Notes under the pieces: model-generated
What the model was told of the DNA's origin: nothing
The model's database searches: none
What the model saw: only the letters and a program-made list of their open reading frames with translations
Translations under genes and position numbers: made by a program
Shown here: positions 11,870-23,261 of the stretch, piece by piece
Layout of the letters: every line of letters begins with the position of its first letter
How positions within the stretch are numbered: position 1 is the first letter of the stretch
Assembly: GCA_022059125.1 (NCBI GenBank)
Contig: JAEUWY010000008.1
Coordinates: forward strand, 1,550,001 to 1,614,000
Direction of reading: 5' to 3'
From: Corynespora cassiicola
Taxonomy: Eukaryota > Ascomycota > Dothideomycetes > Pleosporales > Corynesporascaceae
Length of the DNA: 64,000 nt

Positions 11870-13097
11870 CTATTGCGGGAACAGGCCCAAGAAGCCATTC
11901 CACACCAAGCTCCTATCCTTTTGATCATGCGCGCTGGCATCTCCAGTCCCGGTCCAGTAGAAAAGTCCGGCCAATCCATTTTGTCTCACATACCTGGCCT
12001 TCATCTGTACTGTCTGAGGGGTGTCATAGGTGATAAAACCTCCATCGTCACCGACGCAGTACGCGGCACCTACTGATTCATCGATAAACTCTTGGGAGCC
12101 AGGTCTGGGGAGGTCTCGATACTCAAAAGTTCCCTCTTCTCCAGCCTGTCCGCTGAACGAGTGTCCCACGCCACGTGTACCCGTGAAGGATCGACCGTAA
12201 GCCGGAACGCCCATGAGAATCTTATTTGGAGGCACTCCTTGCCTTACCATGTATGAGACGGCCGAGTGGCACGAGATCGCCGCCTCGGCAGAGTGCGGGA
12301 TCTGGGGCGTGAAGAGCTGGGCCTGGTGACCGCATTTCTTTACCCAGGGACCCGAGAAGTCGTATGACATCAGGTTGACCAGGTCCAGATAATGGGATGC
12401 ATGAGCCAAATTGATGTGCTGCAATGCCCACTGGCCGGCCGGAAGTGCCGAAGACAGAGTGTACTGGGGGGCTGGCAGGTACTGGCGGAGGGTGGCCAGC
12501 AGAGCGACATAATCTTCTCCCTGCCTGGAATCGGTGGGGTGCTCCCAGTCGACTGGCACCATAGTTAGCCTCTTGCGGTGCAGAAGGCACTGCAACCAAT
12601 TTGGGCAACTTACTATCGATTCCGTCTATGCCGAATTGCTGTACCAGGCCCAGGGCCGTCTGGGCGAACCTCTCCCGGGAGGATCGGTGACGGGCGACTT
12701 CAGCAAATGGCTCACTGCCCTTGCCGCCGCCACCGACGGACAGCACTACTCGGAGCTTTGTGTACTTCTTCTTCAGTAGTGCGAAGGAATTAAGGCAGCC
12801 CTTGGTCTCCGGAATATCTCCGACGGCTGCAATTGGAATCTGGGTGTCGGCCCATTCATCGCTGAGCTGTGACGGTTTAGTAGAAGGACCTGGAGTAACA
12901 GTGGCTGCAATTTACATATACGGTACCATCCGTCTGCACCCTTCCAACAGGTCAGCTGAGAAAATCAAGACTGCGGGGAAGATAGCCTACCAGGCAAAGG
13001 CATAAAAAACGTGGGAGATGACATCAAGGTTTAGTGAGGCTGGCGGCTGCTCTCGATAGATGCGCCAATTGGGATAGTAGACGCCGTTCCAAAACAT
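11870..13097 (-). CDS. GH18 chitinase, intracellular type
   Basis: Glycoside hydrolase family 18 enzymes cut chitin by substrate-assisted catalysis. Four minus-strand exons (12991-13097, 12916-12940, 12614-12866, 11870-12552) total 1068 nt, or 355 residues. The catalytic DxxDxDxE motif is rebuilt across the third intron as DGIDIDWE (residues 125-132), with the acid Glu132. The second-strand SxGG motif is present as SVGGGG, and YxYW-like LFYWTGTGD lies near the C-terminus. Exon 2 is only 25 nt and supplies VQTDGTVY, which fits the usual loop after HVFYAFAW. The chosen ATG (13097) gives MFWNGVYYPNWRIY, so the barrel starts at once with no signal peptide. That suggests an intracellular or unconventionally secreted enzyme. 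An ATG farther upstream would add a proline/histidine-rich stretch unlike a secretion signal. Confidence 0.9.
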
Positions 13098-14801
13098 TTT
13101 TTCTAGGGGGGTTGAGAAGAGGGTGTCGTGTGGCGTGTGGTGTGGCAGGTGCGGTGGCAGGTGCGGTGGGGGAAAGCTTCGGTACATGGTCGGCGCCCGC
13201 CCAGAAAGTAGTCAGCCGAAGTCTTAGCTGCGTCGCTAGGTTGCTGCACGTCAGAGCACACGCGGAAGGCGAGGAGTCCAAGTGCGAATACGAAGGGCCG
13301 GTGCGAGGAGCTGGAATGCTGATGAGCGAGGAGATGTGGGGGTGGGTTGCGGAAATGGCCGACGAGTCTTTAAATGTATAGAGTATGAAATCGATCAAAT
13401 GCTTCGCTGGACCATGGCTGGTGTCATGTATGCTGCAGAGCAGAGGAGAAACTTGGACGTAAGAAACGAGGGAAGCAGGTACGCCCTGGAATCCGGATGA
13501 AGATGGAATCTAGGTGAATGGTACAGCCCTGCATGTTTATAGTCCGATGAGACGGGAACGACGCCCTGATTCCAACGTCCCGATGATCAGTGTGGAGACG
13601 GGCTGGCAGTCTGCTCGATTCTAAAGGGGCAAGGCTGCTCATGCAGAGACGCCATCATGGACCTGGTCCCTTGGTCTATTTGACGGTGAGGGCATGCCGG
13701 GCGAGCAGCGTGGGTAGACAAAGCCACGATCTTTTAGACGGCTCCAGCATGGGCAGGAATGCTTGCAACTAGCGTCACCGGCTCGCGTCAGTCAATAACA
13801 TGGCTACGATCTTCGAACAAAGAGTCAAGGCTAGTCGGCGTGATGAAATCCAGAGGACCGTGATAGGACGGCCCTGGATCTGGCTCTGAACCCTGGTCTA
13901 TTTTGGACGGAGCCTAGAGAGGCAGTTGTAGCGCCGGCCGAAAGCGCTTGAGATGAGTGCGGCGTAGGTCTATGCCACAACGCCAGCAAATGAGCAGCGT
14001 GCCTGGCATGGTTTCAAAAGCTGGCTAGGCATGCAAAAGCAAATAAATCCCACGCGCGGAGACCTGGGCGAGGCTGCAGGAAAGCAGGGCCTTCGTGCGG
14101 CACAGGTGGTGGATCGAAGAGACAACGAGCGACTGAAGGACGAGGAAACGAACTCTCACATGCAGCCGTACACGAGACGACACGCTGGGCCTGACCGGCC
14201 GGGTGGGGTAAAAACGAGAAAAAGGGCATCCCCACCACGGCGTCTAATGGCCGGGAAGATACTGGTGCGCGGCGAGTGAGCTGGCCCGCCATATGTCGCG
14301 CTTCGCAGGCATTGAGCGCGCTGGACAGCCGACGACTGGGGAGACGGAGCGGACGGAGCGGACGGCGCGGACGGCATGACGACAAGCACGCCCAGGTGGA
14401 TGTAGCGGTAACAGCGAGGGCTGGGCCGGCGAGACGTCGCCAGCATGGAGAGATGCAGCAGATGTCGGACGGGAAGCTGCCGTACCTCCAGGGCTAGCAC
14501 CCAGGTCGCGGCGCGCCAAGCCGATGAGGGCGGTCGGAGATCCGCTAGCCGCATGCGGCGCGCTAATGACTTCACCCATCGACATGCCGCCACCAGCTGC
14601 ACCAGCTGCACCGCCTGCACCACCCCCCAAGCACCCCCGCCCTCCTCCTCTGCGCGATCGACCCGCCCTGTCTGCAGCTGTCTGCGGCCGTCTGCACGTC
14701 TCCTGTGCCGGAGCTGCCCAGAGCCACCGCGCGACCGTCGCGTCCAAGCACGTCGGCCTTGCCCGCCGACACACGGCACCGCCAACACCACCACCACCAT
14801 C
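13098..14801. other. Divergent promoter region between the GH18 gene and YTH1
   Basis: The 1.7-kb gap separates two divergently transcribed genes. I see no coding stretch with protein-like composition. It contains a short 9-bp tandem repeat (14343-14374) and a C/T-rich stretch before the YTH1 start at about 14575-14800, typical of fungal promoters and leaders. Confidence 0.5.
14343..14374. repeat. Short tandem repeat, 9-bp unit (GACGGAGCG-like)
   Basis: About three and a half imperfect copies of a 9-bp GC-rich unit (GACGGAGCG, GACGGAGCG, GACGGCGCG) lie in the YTH1/GH18 divergent promoter region. Confidence 0.8.
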
Positions 14802-15616
14802 ATGACCGAGTCTCCCCAGCCCGCCGCGGCGCCTGACCAGAAGCTGGACGCCCTGGCCCAAGCCACCTACAACTTCAACTTCAGCGACTTCCTGCGCCGC
14901 GAGTATCGTTTTGGCCTAGACCCTGACCGGCCAGCATGCAAGGCCTACATGCAGGGTCATTGTCCCTTGGGCAATCGCTGTCCGGACAAACATCATGTGT
15001 CCTCGTCTTACAACAAGTGGGTGCTTCAGCGGTGCTAGTCTAATCCAGGCCCCGAAGCTAACAAAGCTCTAGTTTGGTGTGTAAACATTGGCTGCGAGGC
15101 CTCTGCAAGAAGGGCGAGACGTGCGAGTTCTTGCACGAATACAACCTGCGGCGAATGCCCGAGTGCTCTTACTATGCGCGCACTCTCACCTGTTCCAATG
15201 GTGACGACTGCCTGTATCTGCACATCGACCCCGAATCGAAGCGACCGCCATGCCCCCATTACGATCGTGGATTCTGCCCGCTTGGCCCCCACTGCGCGCT
15301 GAAGCACAACAAGAAAGAAAAACTGTGCCCTTTTTACTTGGCTGGCTTCTGTCCTGAGGGCAAGGGGTGTACGCATGGTGCGCACCCACGGTTCCCTACC
15401 GACCTCAAGAAGCCAGAAGTGCGTGTCGAGAAGAGCGCCGAGGAGATAGAGCGTGAGCGCGCTGAAAGGGAGCGCGAGAGGGAGAAGGAAGAAGAGAGGG
15501 AGCGTGAGAGGGACGAGCGGAATCCACATCAGGGAGGTGGTCACAAATTTGGACGAGGAAATTGGCATGGTGACCGCAAACGAAGGGGTGGCCGAAAACG
15601 CCGCGGGGGATATTGA
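14802..15616 (+). CDS. YTH1: mRNA 3'-end-processing CCCH zinc-finger protein Yth1 (CPSF30)
   Basis: Yth1/CPSF30 is the zinc-finger subunit of the cleavage and polyadenylation factor and recognises the poly(A) signal region of pre-mRNA in the nucleus. Exons 14802-15016 and 15073-15616 give 252 residues. Five consecutive CCCH fingers are visible: [77 protein letters not shown] and [20 protein letters not shown]. The N-terminal [20 protein letters not shown] is also conserved in the family. A long charged Arg/Glu helix (residues about 185-225) and a basic RGG-like tail ([20 protein letters not shown]) end the protein. The single 56-bp intron falls between fingers 1 and 2. Confidence 0.95.
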
Positions 15617-18600
15617 TGCATGACAATTGTCTTCCTTCGTCGCTGATACTCAGGCCAAGTTTTCCATCCACAGGATGAGCTACCATGCCAAAGTAAACGA
15701 AAAGGCACTCCAAGCGACTAAAAGGCATGAAACGCCAACCAAGAGACAACCGGATACGCCAACGACATTCTAGATTGTGGGACTTGTGACACTTGGGCTG
15801 ATTGTAGGGCTGAAGGATCGACGATCCTTATGCCCACTACACCCCTTCTAAAGTTCCAAGGGCATCAACCGGCGGGGACATGTCTACAGTGTCAAGCGCC
15901 TCTACCGAATGTCACATTGAGGCACGTCAAGGGCCTGTCATTTGGGTCGACCCAGGTCCCGGCCTCTCACTACTCCTCTGTCAGCAGGAAATGTATTATA
16001 GATAGTTCGTACCATCGGAGCCATTGCATCGGCGTTCTCATGCAATGTCAGCTCTACGTCACGAGACTAATGAAGTTGTATGTCACAACCATTGCCACGC
16101 TTCGTATTGCCTCATGTGATGACTTTTCGATGCGCGGTCAGCCGGGCTGCAGACGGGAGGGGCTGGGGAAAAGCTATTAATGCTGTCCGATTATTACAAC
16201 GAATTCCGCTTTTGCTCAGTTGCAGATGGCTAACGCAGCAATGAACGCATCCCTTGTTATGCTAGAATGCGGAGAAATGTATATCAAACGTGGAAACTAC
16301 TGCTTAGCCCGCGGTCAGCATGGTCCTGACAAGATTTCGAACACTGTGCCTTGATCTGTGGCACATATCCACCGCGCGGCCTCCCACTCGCCTTATCTAA
16401 TCTAGCACTGGGCCAGGAATTCTTTGTTCACCGCGGGGAGCGTAAGCAAGCACCTGACATATATATCGCATGACAAAGAGCTGACCATGGCTAGTCTCTG
16501 TGTCCCTTGTTCCGCTGGCTAGATATTGATGATATCAGGACCCATCATAGCTCCGGGCATGACTAAGGGCACTGTAGGAGCCTACACCCTCTGGGCAATG
16601 TACAAGTCATATTCAAATGGCCTGGGCCAAATTTGCGACGGCTCCTAGCCATCTATGTCAAGATCATCTCCATCACATCGTCGGCACATCGGATTAAGGA
16701 TTCGCGGAGCCGTTGATCCATGGATGCGTTCGCACCGATCCGAATCCAGGCCTGTTATGCCGCTCATCTTAAGATAGCAGCCCTCTTATCCCATGCACGT
16801 CGTTGCTAGCGCAGAACACACGCAGAACACCCACCAACAATGCACTAATGCACACAATCACAATGACAGTTCATCACCGACAAAATATCCATTCCTCAAG
16901 TGACCTAACGGCAGCCTTAAAACGCCTGACCTACCCAGCGTGGACAAGCCATGACCCTGCAAACAAGACCTAGCGGACAGGTTATGCGAGCCCCAATTAT
17001 GTATTTGCGTGCTCTGTACATTAGGGCGCTGTGTGGGTCTCCCGTGCGTGGGATCCTGGATGAGCGAAATGCCTCGGAAGATAAATAATCGGCGCATCTG
17101 GACGCCCCTGTGGATGGTAGAGGGCACTAACGTAATGCGTCCACACACTGGTTAGCTTGGTGCAATTCTCGGGCAGTTTGTAAACCGTAAAACCGGAGGA
17201 CGAGGCTGAGAAGGGCGATGCTCCATCTGTGCTCCCAAGGTCCACCATCATTTCTTGCAGACCATGCTGTTTCAGGAGTAGCGCCGTATCACCAGGTAGG
17301 AGCGTCCGACGGTCCATGGATACTGCAACTCAATTCTGACTTCAACTCCACTGCTTCCATCTCCCTTCATCACGGCTCTCAGTGTCCGGTATATCGTCTT
17401 GAGCCGCTGCGCCACAATGGTCTCCATATCGCCCGGCTCACACTTGAGTCCACCACCCGCCCGACCCACTGCCAATGGAAGCTAATGACCGCATTGCTTT
17501 GCCTGGCCAACTCTCCGCGGCCTCCACGGCCTTATGTCTAGTCAGACCCTCCCTTCAAGAAAATTTCCGGGTTTCGCGCATCGACCTGCAGCAGCTCCAG
17601 GGCCTCTCCTCCCGGAAAAGCATGGTTCAATAACCACTCCCCTAGGCAGACCCACTGATGACACCAACCCCATTTTAGTCCGGAACATCATGTTTGCTAT
17701 TCCCATTTCAAATCGATTCCTTGGGTTGGCACTCCCTGGACCGTTTCGCTTCTCACCAGGGGCGAGATCACCCCATGAGCAACATACCCCTCATTCGATG
17801 TCGTAGCTGCCACGACACAGCAACCAAGATATATCGCCTCTTCTCAATACACCATCTGCCTCGTTTTCTCGAGCAGTGCCGCTCAAGAACGATTGGACGT
17901 ACTTGTTTCCGTTGCTTTGATGCTTCGTGTCTCCGGTACTGCTTCGGTAATCTTTATCCTTGTGATCGAGCTCGGCACTCCGGACTGCTCCAATAACCTC
18001 CGCTGGGGGCGAACGCCGACGTCAACGTCAGTCAGCTTCGATGGCATCGGCAGGCTCCTTATCGCTAGGTCATCGCCGGATAGTCCCCGGCGTGCACACC
18101 CTCGCAGGCCCCAGTCGGTCCATCTCAGTTACACAGCAGACGATACGGCTTCTCCGCGCTTAATACCCATCTGATTTCCGTTGTTTCCAAGGATGAGACT
18201 CCTTTCGATTGGTTTTGCTATTCTTGGGAGCCGGGCGAGGGGTTCTCGTCGCCTATCGCGGCCATCCATCAGCCTTACAGAAGGGGCCCCGCATGAAACG
18301 TGGGTTCGCTACATGTTCGGTGCAAGACATCCAGGCGCTTGACTCATGCTGATATGCATACCGTGCCTCATGTGGTATTCTGCTAACTGCATTGTAGGGT
18401 CGGTGCAGATGTTGATAGGTGATAATGGCAGAGTCCAAGCGATCGTTGTATATTATCTGACAACGCGTCCTCTTTGCAACATGATATTCTGCATCGCTGT
18501 TGAATATTCAAGGGCGCTTGCCCCCGCACCTTTTTGTGATCTTCGTCGAATCACGGGTTGCGTGGTCGTCGGTCGCCTGGGCTTGAGATGAGTTGGTTTG

Positions 18601-19134
18601 CCTTCTTGCCGGTCCCTTTACCCCCATGGACACTTATCTTGAGCATTACTTTATCTATATCCCTCAACTGAAGCGCCTGGTTTGCCTTTTTATTTCTTCT
18701 GATCGTTGATTTGTTTGTATTTGTTCACCCTTTTCCAGGGGTATGGGGCCATTTTAAAGGCCCAGGAAATATAAAAGAGAAGCATCGATTATGGCACTTT
18801 GATCAAAGAACTTCAGCTTCCTATTATCTTAGGCTTTTGACCTCTTAGTTCCGGAAACCATTCTTCCATAACAATTTTATAAAACACCTTTGGCCGCAGC
18901 TTCACGATAAGTAAGCCCCTGGAGGACTAAATCAAGAGCCTACCACATTGTCTGCCAACACATTAGGACGACAGGTAACTTTCAATTTCAACAACCTTCC
19001 TTGTATGAGAGTTCGTTTGGTTAATTATAATTAGGCTTCAGGTGTAACACATTGAAAACAAGCTTTGAAGCAACATAAACTCACTCACCGTCATCACCTC
19101 TTTCAGTCCAGCATCTCTGTCATCTCCACTCATT
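15617..19134. other. 3.5-kb gene-poor region
   Basis: No complete gene is evident. Most frames are short and of non-coding composition. One minus-strand stretch at 17108-17475 looks like decayed coding sequence and is listed separately. The last 350 bp before 19135 are AT-richer with runs of T and A and probably hold the promoter and leader of the DUF6594 gene. I see no transposon ends, tRNA or long repeat. Confidence 0.5.
17108..17475 (-). pseudogene. Possible decayed coding stretch, unknown family
   Basis: Two minus-strand frames overlap here and both look protein-like. One contains ETIVAQRLKTIYRTLRAVMK and RIELQYPWTVGRSYLVIRRY, ending in a stop at 17272-17274. The other, shifted, contains LLPGDTALLLKQHGLQEMMV and FTVYKLPENCTKLTSVWTHY. 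Coding character passes from one frame to the other around 17270-17320 without a usable intron (the only candidate would be about 26 bp). This suggests a frameshifted relic. I do not recognise the family. Confidence 0.25.
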
Positions 19135-20228
19135 ATGGATAACCAAGTGTTTGTCGCCATGCCTTCTCCGCAGCAGTCCAGCGTCCCTCGTGATGAAAAT
19201 CTTTGCAACAGCGCGGATCATCACGTAAGGGGCTATCCGAAGTTGGCTTACTTCTTTTCCAAGTTCCCACAAGCATTACATCTCCGACGATTCTCTGCAC
19301 TATCAGTACGATTGTTGTTGTATAGGCAGCACGAAATTTTTGAACTTGAAGAAGCTCTCTTGAAACTCGAACAACGAGATGCGGCCAGCCTGGACAGTAA
19401 AAGAATGAAATACAGAAGCAGTTTCGACTATCTGAAGTGTTTAAACAGAGCAATGAATTGCGACGATGCAAATTTGTCCGAGAGCGAACTTTATGCGAGA
19501 GGAGAACAGAAACGGTTGTACAAAGATTTGAAAAAGGAGCTCAAGGAATACGGTAGGTGAGATCACATCTATGAAACAAAAGTTCTAATTGGTCACAGAA
19601 GAGGCCCTAATTAGACACGATCAACTTGGTTCGAAGTCTTACAATAAGACACTGCTCCGTACCATTCAGCATTTCCTCGCTCATATGGATGGCTGTCGTT
19701 GTGAGATCGAGGGTACGGAGGCAAGTGTATGGGGCTATCTTGACAAAGACTCGCCCTTGCATGCCATCGACATGATTCAAGTCATACAGCCTCTAAAATC
19801 GAGCGTTATAGGCCAGTGGCTGACTGACAGGTTTCTTTCTTGGATCCCACACTTGCCCAAATGTGTTCTGCACAACCGATTATGGTCAAAATCCGGCAGG
19901 GATGCTTTCCAAGTATATCCTTTCAACATCCAAACCTGCGACTATGTGCTGTCGGCTCTTGCAAATGTATTGACTTCGCTACTGGTGTATATTGCCGTCA
20001 CAGTGGTCTACTTCCCCGGGGCTAAGACCTTAGATGCCATTATGGTCGTGGTCATTGCAGTTATCGTTACGGCATGCAGTATCTTATTTCAAAATCAACA
20101 ATACTTGTCAATGCTCGGCACGTAGGTTTTCTAAGTCATATTATAAAGTAGTGAGCTGACATAATTTTAGTGTTTGTGCGGTGCTGGTCGTGTTACTCGC
20201 CAATGATAGTAATAGGGGAGGCCGATAA
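19135..20228 (+). CDS. DUF6594 domain membrane protein
   Basis: Three exons (19135-19552, 19599-20121, 20171-20228) sum to 999 nt, or 332 residues. The start of the domain, GYPKLAYFFSKFPQALHLRRFSALSVRLLLYRQHEIFELE, matches the fungal DUF6594 family, followed by a Glu/Lys-rich helical region. The C-terminus has three hydrophobic segments: LSALANVLTSLLVYIAVTVV, DAIMVVVIAVIVTACSILF and VCAVLVVLLA. The last lies on the 58-nt third exon. Without that splice the frame stops after SMLGT, but DUF6594 proteins normally end with a third helix, so I prefer the spliced model. The function of the family is unknown; a membrane-anchored protein with a cytosolic helical part is all the sequence shows. Confidence 0.8.
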
Positions 20229-20816
20229 CCGCAGCGTCGCCTTGGTTTGGACCAGCCATGACGTTTCGACTGGGGATCAAGAGGCGGTGTACACATACCA
20301 ACAAGATCTTCGATTTGGTCCAAAGCAGCATGGCGCATAAGCATTTCATGGGCTTGTGCGTATATCCCGGCTGCACGGCAGACTAGCAAAAGAGTGCAAA
20401 ATTCATCAGCTACAATCGCTACCCACCTAAGAAATTGTCATCCTACTTACTATAGGACAATCTTAGGAACACTTTAAAGACTCAGAGATCCAGAATTTTC
20501 TTTCACCTTTCGTCTTTCCCTTAACAATCAGCTTAGGCTAAGGTGTCGAGGCTGTTTCATCAAAAGATGAGACGGCCGACGACGGCAAAACAATTAGCAT
20601 TTGTGGCCTCTCGCTAAGCCCCACAGATTCGAGAACATATCAGAGGTTAGACCATGTACGTCTTCGGATTACACCCCATTGGCCGAAGATATCGTTGCCA
20701 TAGTCGATATCCAAGCAAGTGGATACGATTCCCTCAAAGCTAGTTGCATGGTGACATGCAGGTGAAAGCAGCATCAAAGTATATCCGAGAGTCAACTTAC
20801 CTCTAGAAGAGAATAG
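20229..20816. other. Intergenic region, 20.2-20.8 kb
   Basis: No supported gene. A minus-strand frame (about 20165-20390) contains AHEMLMRHAALDQIEDLVG but overlaps the third exon of the DUF6594 gene and lacks other support. Confidence 0.35.
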
Positions 20817-20824
20817 TATAAATA
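20817..20824 (+). promoter_or_regulatory. TATA box (TATAAATA)
   Basis: A perfect TATAAATA lies 69 bp upstream of the ATG at 20886, a fitting position for a core promoter of the small repeat-protein gene. Confidence 0.5.
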
Positions 20825-20885
20825 GAGCCATTTCCAGCTCGTTCATACAAACGTCTGTTCACGACCTCTGGAACAGCTTCTCGGC

Positions 20886-21225
20886 ATGTCTTCTGTCAAG
20901 AATGGCCCTCAGCCCCAAGTCAGTATTCCAGTTTATTCCTGTACTGAAAAAGGTTCGTAGATGAAGTCTCACCCAATCTGTGCCGATATTAAGAGTTGAA
21001 TTTGAAGATACCATGAACGAACCTGGATATCGTGAGAGGGCGGCTGAACAACGACGCCGGATTTGTGCGGCTCGAGAGGATCGCCTCGAAATACGGTACA
21101 CGGTCGAAGAAGATGGTAACGATAAAGCGTCTACCCGAAGAGAAGATGGCTCCAACACAGCATCTACCCGAAAAGAAGATGGCTCCGATACGGCATTGAG
21201 CCCTGGAGAGGATCAAAGCTCGTAG
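20886..21225 (+). CDS. Small hydrophilic protein with 11-residue repeats
   Basis: The ATG at 20886 opens a 67-nt exon. It joins by a GTTCGT...AGAG intron (about 20953-20999) to a frame ending at 21225, giving roughly 98 residues. After MSSVKNGPQPQVSIPVYSCT comes a charged helical region rich in Arg and Glu. Three imperfect 11-residue repeats then follow: EDGNDKASTRR, EDGSNTASTRK and EDGSDTALSPG. A TATAAATA box precedes the start. No signal peptide, helix or known domain is seen. The acceptor is weak, so the exon join is uncertain, but the 33-bp repeats keep the frame. Confidence 0.4.
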
Positions 21226-22184
21226 CCTAAGCAATTTTTCGCCTTCTCAAATCGACGGCGGTGGCCTTTACTCTGCCCAATGCCTGTCCGCACTTTAAAT
21301 GTTGAGAAGCGCCTCCGCCTGGGCCAGGTACCTCCAGATCCGAAATTTTAGGACATTTTGGGCTCACCGGAGAGGGGCTGGGAGAAGGACGTTGCTAATG
21401 CAACCGACTATCACCGTCGATTCCGTCCCGCCGCTAGGAATTCACCCGCTCGCCCCGACATAACGGTCAGACAGCACACCAAAGCAATTAAGGATGTTTC
21501 AGCTGCCCACCGACCTAGAGGCTGATTTGTGAAGAATTTCTTGTTTGTCGTCATCCCAGCAGAAGGACCAGAGCTTTCGACTTCTTTCGAAATTATCGGC
21601 CCTATTCGTTCGTGTATTCTTTCCAATAATCAGACCTTGAAGGATTCATACTTTCCGTGCCGTAATTATGCGCCAGCTCGGCCGCTTTGATTGAGTGAGA
21701 CGCCTTATTGTGATACGCTTGGACCGGCATGAGACACGCTCCGCTACCAAAACCAGGGGGACTACGCGACTATCAACAACAACAAGGCAGCCCTCCATTC
21801 ACCGCCCAATTTGTCGCTGAGGCTCCCCCGTGTGAAACTAGTTCAGGCCTACTCAGGCCTTCCAGTCTCTTTGATGTGTCTAGAAATGTGAGGTTAACTA
21901 CTAACACATACACGACCACCTCTAGCATTTGAGCAGGTGACTCATGTCATCACAACGAGCATCTGTCGCGTCTCCAGAGCCCAGCCCCAGCCCCCTCCCC
22001 TGTCATAAGATCCCCATCCTCACAAAAAATCGCCTATATACCACGTGCTTCTAACTCCAAGCTACATATTAACGCCGTGCAGAACAGGCATCTCCCCCCT
22101 TAGGATTCGTACATCGGCACATCATCTGCAACGGAGAACGGCGAAAGAACGGGACGAATCGAACCGAACCGCCCGCAACATCCC
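21226..22184. other. Gene-free stretch, 21.2-22.2 kb
   Basis: I find no gene in this stretch. The frames that run through 22045-22680 cross a long inverted repeat and are not protein-like. Confidence 0.4.
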
Positions 22185-22332
22185 ACGATGGCCCGTCCTA
22201 TCGGCTCGCATCGCTCGCCCCTTACAGATACTTTGCCGCTCGCATCTTCCTCGGGGGCAAGCCGGCGGGGGAAAGCGTGCGTGGAGTCCCCGCGCCGGGC
22301 GAGCGATGCGAGCCGATGGGACGGGCCATCGT
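22185..22332. repeat. 36-bp inverted repeat with 76-nt spacer
   Basis: The arm at 22185-22220 and the arm at 22297-22332 are reverse complements over 36 bp with a single mismatch. In RNA that mismatch (position 22199) would be a G-U wobble, so the plus-strand transcript could form an uninterrupted 36-bp stem. The spacer is 76 nt and GC-rich. Outside the arms, weaker pairing may continue for some bases. It is not near a gene end, so a simple terminator is unlikely. A mobile-element core or a small-RNA hairpin is possible. Confidence 0.9.
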
Positions 22333-23261
22333 CGCATTGCGGGGTTCTATGCTTGTCGGAGCGTCGGTCATAAATGTGTTGGAACATTTAGGTGGGTTGG
22401 ATGTTTGGGGCATGTTGTGCTGCAATCTGACTTGGTGAAAAATAGATCCGAACAAACGCTCGCTTATTCTACTCGCCTTCGACGACGCAAGGGACGGTTT
22501 TGGGCCGCAATCGATACTTTGATTGTTCTCGAGTGGTTTTTGGGACGGTTGATTGCGCAATACGGCACTTTGCGATCGTACAAGTCGGAGGGGAATATAT
22601 CAGCGTTGTTGTGGCTGTCGCGTAGGCTTGGTCTTGGCGTGACAATGGCTAGGCACCCACAATCGGGCTACTATACCTAAGGGAATGACGGGATGAAGAC
22701 ATGGCTGATGGGATAATAGAGTCATCAGCTTCTAGAATATCAACACAGATATGATATTGGGATGCAGTGGCGAAGGCTGTACCAGTCATACCCTCGAAGA
22801 CCTGCGCCCCGTTCGGATCTCAGAGCAACATGGCGCATCAAGGCATCACGAATGCTTTGATTCACCGACAATTCCCCTGAATGAGTGATTAGAGTGGTTA
22901 TATCCCCCTTAAAATGAACCTCTAAAGAGAGGGTTGGCTGAATTTGGTTCTTGAAGCGTCGATTTGGAGGTTATATACGGAACCAACATGCGTGAGCGGC
23001 GTGGTACACCACAACGCTGACTCACCTGCACCATCACATACTTAAAACTTCGTCGCCTCCCCAGAACTATCAAGGCACCTCAAAGCCCACCATGCCACAG
23101 CCAAATCTCCGCAAAGATGGCCTCCTCGCCCTCGACCCCACGCCCCCTCATCTCCTCCCAATGTACACCCTCTCCCCCCAGCCCTCCTCCCAGCCTTCTT
23201 TCCACCCTTCCCCCACCAGCTAACCCACACCAGTTCTAAAAGAAACCTCACCCACTCCCCC
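22333..23261. other. Gene-free stretch, 22.3-23.3 kb
   Basis: I find no gene or named repeat here. The stretch runs up to the 2EXR-like relic and becomes C-rich toward its right end. Confidence 0.4.

Noticed and set aside
22045..22680. 211-residue plus-strand frame
   Set aside because: Runs through the 36-bp inverted repeat and has no protein-like composition or family.
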